From NCBI GenBank assembly GCA_024642465.1, contig JAHEBA010000003.1:1-64000 (forward strand): a stretch of DNA of 64,000 bases, in the 5' to 3' direction. Shown one piece after another: positions 9,476 to 18,388 of this stretch. Numbering within the stretch: position 1 is the first letter of the stretch; each line of letters begins with the position of its first letter. The translations under genes were made by a program, and so were the position numbers. Below the pieces are notes generated by a model that was not told where the DNA came from, did not search any database, and saw only the letters and a list, made by a program, of their open reading frames with translations. Source of the stretch: Alphaproteobacteria bacterium (lineage in GTDB: Bacteria; Pseudomonadota; Alphaproteobacteria; Rhizobiales; Aestuariivirgaceae).

Positions 9476-9495
9476 GCCTCGCCTTGAAAGCTGAA

Positions 9496-9518
9496 CCCCG
9501 GGCCGTTGTGACCCGGGG
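9496..9518. terminator. GC-rich stem-loop between asd and the phoD pseudogene
   Basis: CCCCGGG (9496-9502) pairs with CCCGGGG (9512-9518) around a nine-base loop, between convergent genes. There is no clear T-run on either side, so termination is uncertain. Confidence 0.4.
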
Positions 9519-9534
9519 CTCGCATCTGCTTCAG

Positions 9535-11117
9535 TCAGATCGCGTTGGAACGTACCGGCTGCAGGTCGATCGACCACGGCGCCTCGTCAGCCGCATCGCG
9601 CAGCGTCACCGTCATCACTTCGGTCTTTCCGTCAATCTTCACATGGCCAAAGAACTGCAGCCCGAATGACGGCGGCAGGTTCACCTGGCCCTCGTCCGGC
9701 GCCTTCACGTACTTCACTTCGGGTCCGAACGTGTGTCCAGCTTGTTCGGCCCGAACGACCCTGCGTGCAACGGACCGGATACGAACTCCCAGAACGGCAG
9801 GAAGTCCTGGAACTGCGCCTTGTTCGGGTCGTAGTAATGCGCCGCGGTGTAGTGCACGTCAGCCGTAAGCCAGACCGTGTTGTCCAGCTTGTTGGCCTTT
9901 ATGAAAGACAGGATCTCGGCAATGTCGAACTCGCGCCCGCGCACCGGGCCATCGCCATTGGCGCCGTTCTCGAAATTGTCGCCGTCGCCCACCACCAGGC
10001 CGATCGGCATGTCGGAGGCGATCACTTTCCACGTCGCCTTCGACGCCAGCATCTCGCGCTTCAGCCAATCGAGCTGTTAGCGGCCCAGGAACGACGTGTC
10101 GGCAGAGCGCTCGGCCTGATCGTTCTTCGAGTTCTTGCCGCGATAGGTGCGCATGTCGATCATGAAGATGTCGAGCAACGGTCCATAGGAAATCTTGCGA
10201 TAGACCCGGTAGGGCTCGTGCGGATTGGGCCGGATCGGGTTCATCTCGTGGAACGCCTGCGTGGCGCGCGCTGCCAGCAGCGAGGCGGACTTGACCGTGT
10301 AGCGGTCGTCCGAGATCAGCATCTCGCCCGGGTGCCAGTTGTTGGTCACCTCGTGGTCGTCCCACTGCACGAACATCGGAACCTCGGCATTGAACGCCCG
10401 CACGTGCTCGTCCAGCATGTTGTACTTCCACTGGGCGCGGAACTCGCTGAGGGTCTCGGCCACGTTGGCCTTTTCCTCCATCGTCACCGACTTCCAGATG
10501 CCGCCGCCTGGCATTTCCTTCTCCGCCGTCACCGGCCCGTCGGCATAGACGGTGTCGCCCGAATGAATGAAGAAGTCCGGGCGGTGACTGGTCATGGTGG
10601 CGTAGGTCTTCATGCCGCCGCGGTCCACGTCGATACCCCAGCCCTGGCCGGCAGTGTCACCGGATCCACACGAAGGTCACGTCGCGCTTGCTGGCGGGCG
10701 CAGTACCGAACCGCCCGGTCATCGCCTCGCTGGCCGTGGTGAAGTCGTCGAGGCTCAGGAACTGCACCCGGTAGAAGATGTCCTGGTCGGACGGCAGGTT
10801 GTCGAGCAGCAGCTTGCCGGCAAAATCCCGCTCGGCAATCACGTCAAGCGGCTGCACGCAGGTGGCGTTGGCGAAGTCTTCTGTGGTCGACTATTCGACC
10901 GTCATCCGGGCGGCACGGTCGGCGCGCGCCCAAACCATGCCCGAACTTGCATCGACGTCGCCCGACTGGAGGCCATGGCTGATCACCGGCCGGTCGGCGG
11001 CGCGGCTGATGGCAGGGACTAACAGAGGCCGCCGGCGGCGAACGTGGCGGATGCGGCCGCACCGGCGCGCAGCACCGAACGGCGCGACAAAGATTTCGAT
11101 TGCAGCTTGATGGGCAT
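9535..11117 (-). pseudogene. phoD: Alkaline phosphatase D (PhoD-like) pseudogene with a Tat signal, at least five lesions
   Basis: The intact family exports a PhoD phosphodiesterase/phosphatase of roughly 520 residues by the Tat pathway; this locus has the matching length. ATG at 11117, with GGAGG upstream, encodes a Tat signal (SRRSVLRAGAAAS). The coding pieces then lie in different frames. A frameshift near 11019-11027 runs into TAG. In the restored frame TAG at 10891-10893 replaces the Trp of VEW. An extra base near 10665 shifts FVW|SGDTAGQGWG. TAA at 10077-10079 follows FLGR. One base is missing near 9730-9738, before TFGPEV. Metal-site motifs survive in pieces: FFIHSGDTVYADGP, WDDHEVTNNW, TADVHYTAAHYY. 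Neighbouring genes are intact, so isolated sequencing errors are unlikely. Confidence 0.9.
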
Positions 11118-11271
11118 TGGGTCAGGCCTCCGTTGAATGTGACCAACAGGAAGGCCCGCTTAGCAGCCCCAGGTTTCAGGCATTCGACCGTCGCGTGACA
11201 AATCGGCTGAAACTGGATGTCGGAATCATTGCAGACCGGTGACGGCAAGCCCCCTCACCGATGCCGCAATG

Positions 11272-13170
11272 TCAGCCATACACCTTCGCCATCAGCGCCG
11301 ACAACCGCTCGGCGAAGCCCGCTACATCGTCCGGGGTTTCGCCTTCGAGTATGACGGCCTGGTCCAGCAGAAGCTGCGCGGCGTCGGACACATCCTCGCC
11401 CTTCGCCTGCCGTTCCGCCAGCGTGACGATGAGCGGGTGCGACGGGTTCACCTCGAGCACCGGTGCGGAAATCACGCCGTGGCCCTGCTGACGAGCAAGA
11501 TACTTCTCGAGCGTCCGGTCAAAGCCGTGCTCGCCGGCCACGATGCACACCGCCGATGAGGTCAACCGGGCCGACTTCACCACGTCCTGCACCTTGTCTC
11601 CGAGCGCACCCTTTAGCGCGGTCAGCAGGCCGGTCGTGCTGGCATCATCCGCCTTGGGCTTGTCCTTCCCGCCATCTGCCAGCGGGATTTGCTCCAGGTC
11701 AGCTCCGCCTTGCGTCACCGACTTGAACGGCTTGCCCTCATACCCCAGCGAGGTGCGCACCCAGAACGCGTCGATCGGATCGGTCAGCAGCAGCACCTCG
11801 ACGCCGCGCGCCTTGTAGCCTTCAAGTTGCGGGCTGGTTTCGGCCTTGGCGGCATCCTCGCCGGTCAGATAGTAGATCGCGGTCTGGTTTTCCTTCAGCC
11901 GGCCTACATAGTCGGCCAACGAGACGTTCTGCTGGCCTTCGCTCCGGGTCGATCGGAACCGGCAGATCTCGTACAGCGCATCGCGCCGCTCCATGTCCTC
12001 GTAGAGGCCTTCCTTGATCACCGGACCGAAGGCGCTCCAGATCTTGCCGTAAACCTCCGGCTGCTTGTCGGCGCATTTCTTGAGCTCTGACAGCACCCGC
12101 TTGGTCACCGCCGCCCGGATGGCATGAACGGTCGGGTTGTCCTGCAGCATCTCGCGCGAGATGTTCAGCGGCATATCCTCGCTGTCGATCACGCCGCGCA
12201 CGAAGCGCAGGTAGGACGGCAGCATCTCTGCCTCGTCGGTAATGTACACCCGCCGGACATAGAGCTTCTGCTTGCCTTTGCGCTCCGGGTCGAACAGGTC
12301 GAACGGCTTCTCGCCCGGCACGTACAGCAGCACGGAATACTCGTGGCGGCCTTCCGCCTTGTAGTGAATGGTCAGCGCCGGCTCGGCATACATGCCCGAT
12401 ACGTGACCGAAGAATTCCTTGTGCTGATCGTCGCTGACCTCAGACTTGGGCCGCGCCCAGATCGCCGAACCGGAATTGATCTGACGTCCCTCGAGATAGA
12501 TCGGGTGACTGACGTGATCGGAATAGGTGCGCACGATGTGCTCAAGCCGCACGTCTTCAAGGAATTCCTTGGCGTCCTTGCGCAATGTGAGCCTGATCGA
12601 GGTGCCCCGCACCGGCGCATCGTCGCCGTCATAGGGCGCGACGGTATAGGTGCCGGAGCCATCCGAACTCCACACGTTGGCTTTCCTGGTGCCAGCCTTG
12701 CGGGATACCACATCGACCCGCTCGGCAATCATGAAGGCGGAATAGAAGCCGACGCCGAACTGGCCGATCAGATGGACGTTGTCGCCATCAGCCGATTCCG
12801 CCTTCTTCGACTTGGCCCCCTCCATCTGCTCCATGAAAGCCTGCGTACCCGAGCGTGCAATGGTGCCGAGATTGTCGGAAAGTTCCTTCGCATCCATGCC
12901 GATGCCGGTATCGGCGATGGTCAGCACCTTGGCCTTCTTGTCGAGCGTGATGTCGATCCTGAGCTCGCCGCCCTCGGCCATCAGCTTGTCGTTCTTCAGC
13001 GCTTCGTAGCGAAGCTTGTCGCAGGCGTCAGACGCGTTGGAAATCAGCTCGCGCAGGAAGACCTCGCGCTCCGAATAGACCGAATGCACCATCAGGTGCA
13101 GCAGCTTCGCCACCTCGGCCTGGAATTCCTTGGGCTTGGAAGTGGCAGTTTTCTCGTCGGTTTTGGACAT
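11272..13170 (-). CDS. htpG: Molecular chaperone HtpG (Hsp90)
   Basis: 632 residues, full length. ATP-dependent Hsp90 chaperone of the cytoplasm. The N-terminal GHKL ATPase domain has ELISNASDACDKLR (catalytic Glu, ATP/Mg-binding Asn), the DTGIGMD loop, and GQFGVGFYSAFM. Middle and C-terminal dimerisation domains follow (for example RRVYITDEAEMLP and the terminal NPSHPLIVTL block). The frame is open to 13335, but ATG at 13170 gives the usual start and has GAGGAG about 10 bases upstream. A sigma-32-like promoter lies about 60 bases upstream, fitting heat-shock control. Confidence 0.97.
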   Translation of the reverse strand: MSKTDEKTATSKPKEFQAEVAKLLHLMVHSVYSEREVFLRELISNASDACDKLRYEALKNDKLMAEGGELRIDITLDKKAKVLTIADTGIGMDAKELSDNLGTIARSGTQAFMEQMEGAKSKKAESADGDNVHLIGQFGVGFYSAFMIAERVDVVSRKAGTRKANVWSSDGSGTYTVAPYDGDDAPVRGTSIRLTLRKDAKEFLEDVRLEHIVRTYSDHVSHPIYLEGRQINSGSAIWARPKSEVSDDQHKEFFGHVSGMYAEPALTIHYKAEGRHEYSVLLYVPGEKPFDLFDPERKGKQKLYVRRVYITDEAEMLPSYLRFVRGVIDSEDMPLNISREMLQDNPTVHAIRAAVTKRVLSELKKCADKQPEVYGKIWSAFGPVIKEGLYEDMERRDALYEICRFRSTRSEGQQNVSLADYVGRLKENQTAIYYLTGEDAAKAETSPQLEGYKARGVEVLLLTDPIDAFWVRTSLGYEGKPFKSVTQGGADLEQIPLADGGKDKPKADDASTTGLLTALKGALGDKVQDVVKSARLTSSAVCIVAGEHGFDRTLEKYLARQQGHGVISAPVLEVNPSHPLIVTLAERQAKGEDVSDAAQLLLDQAVILEGETPDDVAGFAERLSALMAKVYG

Positions 13171-13629
13171 CAGTGGAGAACTCCTCGGCAGCCTCGACCG
13201 GCCAGGGTTGATTCGAGTTCTCCGGATATTGGGAAAATGTGCCCGCAGATCAAGTACGCTGCCTGCTTCCGGCCTGGCCGTGCAAAAGAAAACGGCGGCC
13301 TCAAGAGGTCCGCCGGATGTCAGGTTGACTGTCATTTCGCCGGATATTCAGTACCGGAGAACGCTACCGCAACTGACTCACTCACTAACTGAAAAGAGGC
13401 CCGGCTCCTAATTCGCCACGGGGGGCTGGGGGGCTGAGATATCCGAAACGATTCGGAACCGGGCCTTGAGGCAACGATTGAATAGTGCCTCCGGTTCCGG
13501 ACGATTCTTTGAAGGAAACGTGGCTGGAATTGGGCATCTCGCCCGGATCGGCCGCTATTGTCTGTCGCCGGGTGACCCTGCCTGAGGGTTGAACCGACTG
13601 TAAAATGACGCCAAGATGAAGCTATGTGA
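13171..13629. other. Divergent intergenic region between htpG and the DUF2794 gene
   Basis: 459 bases. It contains the htpG sigma-32-like promoter (13226-13254), an imperfect GC-rich hairpin near 13282-13316 (CGGCGG...CCGCCG type), and a G-run near 13419-13432. The rest shows no ORF with coding character. No clear promoter for the rightward gene was found. Confidence 0.5.
13226..13254 (-). promoter_or_regulatory. Candidate sigma-32 (RpoH) promoter for htpG
   Basis: Reading the minus strand: CTTGAT (13254-13249), 15 bases, then CCCAATAT (13233-13226). The sigma-32 consensus is CTTGAA-N13..15-CCCCATNT, so only one or two positions differ in each element. The predicted start site is about 50 bases upstream of htpG ATG, and HtpG is a classic heat-shock protein. 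Confidence 0.6.
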
Positions 13630-14058
13630 GTGAACTGCAACCGGGATCAGCGAGTGAGCGAAGAACCGGAGATTGTAGCCCTGCGCACCCCTGCAAGCAG
13701 GCAGGAGAGCAGCAGGGCTCAACCAGAAGCAAACCGCCAGCCTGTTCCGGCCGCGCTGGCGCAGGTCGCGTTCAACCGGACCGAACTTGCCACCATCCTG
13801 CACCTGTATGGCACCAAGGTCGCCGCTGGCGAATGGCGCGACTATGCCATGGACTTTGGCCGCGAGCGGGCCGTCTTCGCGGTATACCGGCGCACCTCTG
13901 AACTGCCGCTCTACCGGATCGAGAAGAACCCGAAGCTGGCTCGCAAGCAGGGCGCCTACGCAGTCGTGGCGGCAGGCGGCCAGATCCTGCGCCGTGGTCA
14001 CGACCTGGCCCAGGTGCTGAAGGTGCTGCTGAAAAAGCCGAAGCTGGTTATCGCCTGA
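13630..14058 (+). CDS. DUF2794 domain-containing protein
   Basis: 142 residues from the GTG at 13630; an in-frame GTG at 13654 (VSEEPEIV) would give 134 residues and neither has a strong ribosome binding site. The C-terminal 95 residues match the alphaproteobacterial DUF2794 family as I know it: VAFNRTELATILHLYG, AAGEWRDYAMDF, RAVFAVYRR, LPLYRIEKNPKLARKQGAY and RGHDLAQVLKVL. The N-terminal 40 residues are variable and look disordered. Function is unknown; it is probably cytoplasmic. Its stop lies close to the convergent DUF992 gene stop. Confidence 0.85.
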   Translation: MNCNRDQRVSEEPEIVALRTPASRQESSRAQPEANRQPVPAALAQVAFNRTELATILHLYGTKVAAGEWRDYAMDFGRERAVFAVYRRTSELPLYRIEKNPKLARKQGAYAVVAAGGQILRRGHDLAQVLKVLLKKPKLVIA

Positions 14059-14518
14059 ACCTCAGCCGGAAGCGCATCGCGCCGGTGGTGACGTTGACGC
14101 TGCCGGTCTGGGTCTGTGTGCCGACCGGCGACAGCCGGATGCCGTCCGGCCCGCCATCGACCACATTGGCGCCGACGCCGCTGCCCAGCGCAGCCTCGAA
14201 AGTGATACCGCCATAGGAGCCTTCCAGACCGCCGCGGCGGACGTGGCCGGAGCGGGAATAGACATCCCAGTGCATGACCGTGCGGGTGAACACGCCCCAC
14301 TCGATACCGTACTTCCGCAGCGTGCCGGCATAGTGCTGGGCGCGGCGGCCCCGCTGGCGCAAGGTGCAGTTCATCGGGCGCGCCGACCCGAAGTGCAGGG
14401 CTGCATCGGGCTTTGAGACAATGCAGGTCAGGCGGCCCGCCCGCATGAAATCGGCATGTGCGCTGGCCGGAAGCGCCATCAACGCAGCCAGTGCGATTGC
14501 TGCAACGAACAGTCTCAT
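14048..14518 (-). CDS. DUF992 domain-containing exported protein
   Basis: 156 residues. Start at ATG 14518 gives a clean Sec signal peptide (MRLFVAAIALAALMALPASAHA); a longer frame to 14563 would run into the upstream terminator. The mature part matches DUF992, small periplasmic proteins of alphaproteobacteria, often in several copies: LTCIVSKPDAALHFGSARPMNC, YAGTLRKYGIEWG, GLEGSYGGITFEAALGSGVGANV and the terminal GSVNVTTG. Two cysteines (in LTC and MNC) could form a disulfide. Function unknown. The 3' end overlaps the convergent DUF2794 gene by 11 bases. Confidence 0.85.
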   Translation of the reverse strand: MRLFVAAIALAALMALPASAHADFMRAGRLTCIVSKPDAALHFGSARPMNCTLRQRGRRAQHYAGTLRKYGIEWGVFTRTVMHWDVYSRSGHVRRGGLEGSYGGITFEAALGSGVGANVVDGGPDGIRLSPVGTQTQTGSVNVTTGAMRFRLRFRR

Positions 14519-14533
14519 CGTGTTGCCTCGACC

Positions 14534-14576
14534 AAACAAAAAACCCTCGAGAGACTGACTCATCCCACGAGGGTTT
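14534..14576 (-). terminator. Intrinsic terminator after the Bax inhibitor-1 gene
   Basis: On the minus strand AAACCCTCG (14576-14568) pairs with CGAGGGTTT (14549-14541), followed by TTTGTTT to 14534. The stem is 9 bp with an 18-base loop and a good U-run. It separates the BI-1 gene from the DUF992 gene. Confidence 0.85.
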
Positions 14577-14606
14577 GTAAATTGTGTGGCGTTGCCGCCT
14601 GGAGGC

Positions 14607-15332
14607 TTATTCGGAACGCATGATCCCGAGAATGTTCAGGATGTGGATGAACAGCGTGACGAAGCTGCCATACAGCATGAACGCGCCGAAGATCGACTTC
14701 GAGCGGGCAGCGGCGGAGCCGTCTCCCTCGACGTACATTTCCTTGATCAGCTGCGTTTCGTAAGCCGTAATGCCGGCAAACAGCAGCACGGTGACGCACG
14801 ACACGATCAGGCTCATCATGCTCGACTGCACGAGGAACACGTTCACCAGCATGGCGATGATGATGCCGATGGTGGCGATCATGAAGAACGCCCCGAAGCC
14901 CGACAGGTCACGCTTGGTGACGTAGCCGGCAAGGCTGGTAGCGCCGAACGTGGCAGCTGCAATGAAGAAGGCACGGACCACCATGCCCGGATCGATGGCC
15001 ATGTAGGCCGCGATCATTGGCGCGATGCCAAAGCCCCACAATGCACAATAGCCCCAGAACGCGCCCTGCGCTGCAAAGCTGCTGCTGGAGAAGATCATCC
15101 GCGGGGCCAGGAAGCCCATGCCGAGAATGCCGATGAAGAACACCCACTTGAGCGAAACTGCCGTCGCCAGCAGAGCCGGCGAGGAGGCCACGAACATGGT
15201 GATGATGGCCGTCGCGGCCACGCCAAGCGCCATGTAGTTGTAAACGCCCAGCATGTACGAGCGCAGGCCCTGGTCAATCTCCGCAGCGCGGGCCCGTGCC
15301 GGCGCAGAAGACTGGTAACGGAGGTCTGCCAT
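14607..15332 (-). CDS. Bax inhibitor-1/YccA family membrane protein
   Basis: 241 residues with seven predicted transmembrane segments and a basic/charged C-terminal loop region. Related to E. coli YbhL/YccA and to BsYetJ, a pH-sensitive calcium leak channel. The family motif region FGATSLAGYVTKRDLSGFGAFFMIATIGIIIA is clear, as is the conserved aspartate-containing YETQLIKEMY segment near the end. YccA interacts with the FtsH protease in E. coli; whether this one does is inference. A sigma-32-like promoter lies just upstream, and a strong terminator follows. Confidence 0.92.
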   Translation of the reverse strand: MADLRYQSSAPARARAAEIDQGLRSYMLGVYNYMALGVAATAIITMFVASSPALLATAVSLKWVFFIGILGMGFLAPRMIFSSSSFAAQGAFWGYCALWGFGIAPMIAAYMAIDPGMVVRAFFIAAATFGATSLAGYVTKRDLSGFGAFFMIATIGIIIAMLVNVFLVQSSMMSLIVSCVTVLLFAGITAYETQLIKEMYVEGDGSAAARSKSIFGAFMLYGSFVTLFIHILNILGIMRSE

Positions 15333-15368
15333 TGAAAAACTCCCTCAGAGGTTGGTTGACGCTGTCGA

Positions 15369-15397
15369 ATATGGGGGCAAACGCCAAAGCTGACAAG
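15369..15397 (-). promoter_or_regulatory. Candidate sigma-32 promoter for the Bax inhibitor-1 gene
   Basis: Minus strand: CTTGTC (15397-15392), 15 bases, CCCCATAT (15376-15369). The -10 matches CCCCATNT fully and the -35 matches four of six. The overlapping TTGTCA-N17-CATATT could also serve sigma-70. The predicted leader is about 30 bases. Confidence 0.6.
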
Positions 15398-15428
15398 CAC
15401 ACTCAAGATTACACTTCGGTTAGGTTAA

Positions 15429-15471
15429 GCGTCATCAGCCCGGAGTGAAGCGAGGACCGGCAAGATGACGC
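15429..15471. repeat. Palindromic intergenic repeat, copy 2
   Basis: Arms GCGTCATC (15429-15436) and GATGACGC (15464-15471), inner CCGG/CCGG, 13-base loop AGTGAAGCGAGGA. It differs from the copy at 1212-1254 by one loop base, by the unpaired trinucleotide, and by an A-T to G-C change affecting both sides of the outer stem. It lies just past the phhB stop. Confidence 0.75.
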
Positions 15472-15473
15472 TC

Positions 15474-15767
15474 TCAGATCCCCGCCGCCTTGTCCATGAA
15501 GCGGGCCAGCTTGATATCGAGATCCGTCACGCCGCCGGCATCATGGGTCGCAAGCGTTACGTCGACGGTCTTGTAGACATTGAACCACTCGGGATGGTGG
15601 TCGAGCTTTTCCGCCTGCATGGCTACCCGTGTCATGAACCCGAACGCCTGGTTGAAGTTCCTGAAGGTGAAGGTCTTGCAGATCGCATCGCGGCCCTTCA
15701 CTTCCTGCCAGCCATCCAGTTCGCCCAGTTGCTGGACCCGCGCCGGGCCTTGAAGTTTTTTCGCCAT
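15474..15767 (-). CDS. phhB: Pterin-4a-carbinolamine dehydratase
   Basis: 97 residues, family length. Dehydrates 4a-hydroxytetrahydropterin, normally recycling the cofactor of phenylalanine hydroxylase; many bacteria carry it without that enzyme. The signature [18 protein letters not shown]...[11 protein letters not shown] carries the conserved His-His-Pro, Trp and His/Asp positions. ATG at 15767 (MAKKLQG) is chosen over the longer frame to 15932, which would overlap the divergent phosphatase gene. No phhA is seen in the window. Confidence 0.92.
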   Translation of the reverse strand: MAKKLQGPARVQQLGELDGWQEVKGRDAICKTFTFRNFNQAFGFMTRVAMQAEKLDHHPEWFNVYKTVDVTLATHDAGGVTDLDIKLARFMDKAAGI

Positions 15768-15826
15768 TGCCGATGATCTCCCTTTCGTCTTGACCAACGT
15801 CCATCTTGCACCACGCGTTCCCGGCC

Positions 15827-16297
15827 ATGAAGTCCATCCTGTTCGTCTGCCTCGGAAACATCTGCCGCTCGCCCATGGCCGAGGGTGCGGTGAGGAAGGC
15901 GCTCGACGCTGCAGGGCTTGTCCACGTGACAACTGACAGCGCAGGCACCAGCGGCTGGCACGCCGGCGGCCCGCCTGATCAGCAAGCGATCAAGGCGGCC
16001 CTGATGCGCGACATCGACATCGCCCACCGGCGCGCCCGGCAGGTCGAGCAGGAAGACTTTCACCGCTTTGACATGGTGCTGGCGATGGACGGGGCGACTT
16101 ACGCCCGGCTCAAGACCATGCAGCCGGAGGGCTCTGCGGCGCAGATCCGCATGTTCATGGAGTTTGCCGGCGAGGTGCCGGTGCGCGAGGTGCCCGACCC
16201 GTACTACGGCAGCGAGGAAGGCTTCGAGCACGCCCTCGACCTGATCGAACTGGCCGCCCGGGGCCTTGCGGCTCACATTGCCCGGGCCAGCGGGTAG
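15827..16297 (+). CDS. Low molecular weight protein tyrosine phosphatase family protein
   Basis: 156 residues. The P-loop CLGNICRS (C8-x5-R14-S15) sits at the N-terminus as in all members, and the general acid Asp124 is in EVPDPYYG. Homologues dephosphorylate protein tyrosines, for example of exopolysaccharide kinases, or arginine; no such kinase is nearby. ATG at 15827 gives the standard [11 protein letters not shown] start. The last 25 bases overlap the convergent thpR gene. Confidence 0.95.
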   Translation: MKSILFVCLGNICRSPMAEGAVRKALDAAGLVHVTTDSAGTSGWHAGGPPDQQAIKAALMRDIDIAHRRARQVEQEDFHRFDMVLAMDGATYARLKTMQPEGSAAQIRMFMEFAGEVPVREVPDPYYGSEEGFEHALDLIELAARGLAAHIARASG

Positions 16298-16818
16298 ATC
16301 TCTTCGCGCCCGTATGGCCCGCCCCCGCGCGAGGCGCGCGAGGAGAACAGCACGAAATCGTTCACCTCGAACGGCCGCGACCGATACAGGTTGTGGCTGT
16401 GCGCATAGTCCATGGTCTGCAGCCGGTCGGCCTGCTTCAGCCGGGCAAGCGTCACGTGCGGGGTGAACTTGCGCGGCTCCGGCGGCAGGCCGAGCGACTG
16501 GCACACGCGCTCATGCATCGCCTGCAGCCGCCTGAGGTCAGGGCTTTCCTCCACCTTAACATAGAGCGAATGCGGCTTCTTCGAGCCGAACACGCCCATG
16601 CCCGCCAGCGAGATGGTGAACGGCGGCATTGCCACCACCCGGCTCAGCTCGTCCGACAGGTCATGCGCCATCCGCTCGGGAATGTCGCCGACGAAGCGCA
16701 GGGTCACATGGTAGCTTTCGGGATCGATCCAGCGCGCGCCTTCAATGCCGCCACGCATGATGGAAAGGTCCAGCGCCACATCCGGTGGCAGTTCCACGCC
16801 GGTAAACAGTCGAGGCAT
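16273..16818 (-). CDS. thpR: RNA 2',3'-cyclic phosphodiesterase (2'-5' RNA ligase family)
   Basis: 181 residues. 2H phosphoesterase with two HxTx motifs: HVTL at 37-40 and HVTL at 121-124. The N-terminal MPRLFTGVELPPDV and the RWIDPESYHVTLRFVGDI block are typical of ThpR/LigT. It hydrolyses 2',3'-cyclic phosphate ends of RNA and can ligate 2'-5' in vitro. The coding end overlaps the 3' end of the phosphatase gene on the other strand by 25 bases. Confidence 0.93.
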   Translation of the reverse strand: MPRLFTGVELPPDVALDLSIMRGGIEGARWIDPESYHVTLRFVGDIPERMAHDLSDELSRVVAMPPFTISLAGMGVFGSKKPHSLYVKVEESPDLRRLQAMHERVCQSLGLPPEPRKFTPHVTLARLKQADRLQTMDYAHSHNLYRSRPFEVNDFVLFSSRASRGGGPYGREEIYPLARAM

Positions 16819-16915
16819 CTCAGGGCCCTCCCGTCAAATCAGCGAAGCAGCGAATCAAATCGCTCCATCAAGGCTAACCGCCGTTGCATGACGTTCACAA
16901 GACATTGTGACGCCG

Positions 16916-17539
16916 TCACGGCTTGATCGCGAACAACAGCTGGCCGACCTGTGGCGTCATGCGGTCGATGATGATCTCCACGCCCTTTGCGTTGGGGTGC
17001 ATGCCGTCAGCCTGGTTGAGCGCCGGGTCACCCGCCACGCCGTCGAGGAAAAACGGGTAGAGAGTCACGTCATGTTTGGCCGCGAGTTCTGCATAAATAG
17101 GGTTGAATTCGCGGCCATAGTCCTCGCCCATGTTGGGCGGCGCGATCATGCCGGCCAGCAGGACGGGAATGTTGCGCTCCTTAAGCCGGGTGAGAATGGC
17201 GTCGAGGTTTGCCCGCGTCTCGGCCGGGGCAATGCCGCGCAACGCATCGTTGGCGCCCAGTTCGACGATCACCAGCGAGGTGCCGTCCGGAACCGACCAG
17301 TCCAGCCGTGCCAGACCACCCTTGGACGTATCGCCCGACACCCCGGCATTGACCACGCTCACGTCATGACCGTCCGCCTTCAGCCGCGCTTCCAGACGAT
17401 CCGTGAAACCGTCGCCCGCGCCAAGGCCATAGCCGGCGGTCAGGCTGTCGCCCAGCGCCACGATGGTGGCAGGGCCGGCAGCCATTGCCGGGACGGCCAG
17501 CACCGCCAGCAGCATCACCAAAGCACAAAATTGTCTCAT
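16916..17539 (-). CDS. tesA: Arylesterase / lysophospholipase, SGNH hydrolase (TesA-like)
   Basis: 207 residues from ATG 17539; a start at 17560 would add seven residues before the signal. Sec signal peptide at 1-20 (LLAVLAVPAMA), so it is periplasmic. SGNH blocks: GDSLTAGYGLG with Ser32, GVSGDT, LGANDALRG with the oxyanion Asn, and DGMHPN with the catalytic Asp and His. It is divergent from the ABC exporter genes at 17651 and 18385, the same order as tesA-ybbA-ybbP in E. coli, which supports the assignment. Confidence 0.92.
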   Translation of the reverse strand: MRQFCALVMLLAVLAVPAMAAGPATIVALGDSLTAGYGLGAGDGFTDRLEARLKADGHDVSVVNAGVSGDTSKGGLARLDWSVPDGTSLVIVELGANDALRGIAPAETRANLDAILTRLKERNIPVLLAGMIAPPNMGEDYGREFNPIYAELAAKHDVTLYPFFLDGVAGDPALNQADGMHPNAKGVEIIIDRMTPQVGQLLFAIKP

Positions 17540-17650
17540 CGCGCCGGAAACCTTTGTCAAATCGCTTCGTTCACCTACATAGAAAGCGCATCACCCCACG
17601 GCAAGCCGCCGTACCACCCCGCAACAACATGTGAACGAGAACAAGCCGAA

Positions 17651-18388
17651 ATGGATGCCCGCACCCCTGCCGCTGAACGTGCCGCCAAGCCGGAAGCCGG
17701 CAGAAAGCTGGTCATTGAACTCGACCGCCTGGAGGTCACGCTGCCCTCGCGCGCCGGGCCGGTCGACATTCTCAGAGGCATCGGCCTCCAGATCGACCAG
17801 GGCGAGGCAGTGTCGGTGGTCGGACCATCGGGCTCGGGCAAGACCACGCTGCTGATGGTCATCGCAGGCCTCGAGGGCGCCACCGGCGGCAAGGTCAACG
17901 TGGCGGGCCACGACCTTACCGCGCTCGGCGAGGACTACCTCGCCAGCTTCCGCCGCGACCAGATCGGCATCGTGTTCCAGTCGTTTCACCTGATTCCCGC
18001 CATGACGGCGCTGGAGAACGTCGCCGTGCCGCTGGAGTTCCGCGGCTCTGGCGACGCCTTTGCCGAGGCGACAGCGAAGCTTGAACGCGTCGGCCTCGGC
18101 CACCGGCTCGACCATTATCCCGGCCAGCTTTCCGGCGGCGAGCAGCAGCGCGTGGCCATCGCACGTGCCCTGGCCGCCGGAGCGAAGATCATTCTTGCGG
18201 ACGAGCCCACCGGCAACCTCGACCAGGAAACCGGCCAGGCCATCATGGACCTGTTGTTCGATCTTCAGCGCACCAGCGGCACGACGCTCATTCTCGTCAC
18301 CCACGATCCGAAGCTTGCAAAGCGTTGCTCGCGCAAGGTCGAGATCCGCGATGGGCTGATCCACAAGGATACGGGAGCCCGCAAATGA
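17651..18388 (+). CDS. ybbA: ABC transporter ATP-binding protein (YbbA/LolD-like)
   Basis: 245 residues. Nucleotide-binding subunit of a MacB/LolD-type ABC system. Walker [11 protein letters not shown]-loop FQSFHLIP, signature [15 protein letters not shown], Walker [13 protein letters not shown] and the switch histidine in [11 protein letters not shown] at 17651 is used; about 250 more codons of open frame upstream are not coding because they run through the tesA gene on the other strand. Its stop overlaps the permease start (ATGA at 18385). The substrate is not known for the YbbAP system. Confidence 0.93.
   Translation: MDARTPAAERAAKPEAGRKLVIELDRLEVTLPSRAGPVDILRGIGLQIDQGEAVSVVGPSGSGKTTLLMVIAGLEGATGGKVNVAGHDLTALGEDYLASFRRDQIGIVFQSFHLIPAMTALENVAVPLEFRGSGDAFAEATAKLERVGLGHRLDHYPGQLSGGEQQRVAIARALAAGAKIILADEPTGNLDQETGQAIMDLLFDLQRTSGTTLILVTHDPKLAKRCSRKVEIRDGLIHKDTGARK

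Noticed and set aside
15333-15428. ybhL RNA motif in the leader of the Bax inhibitor-1 gene
   Set aside because: A sigma-32-like promoter predicts a leader of about 30 bases, too short, and I could not match the motif by eye. A cmsearch with the Rfam ybhL model would settle it.
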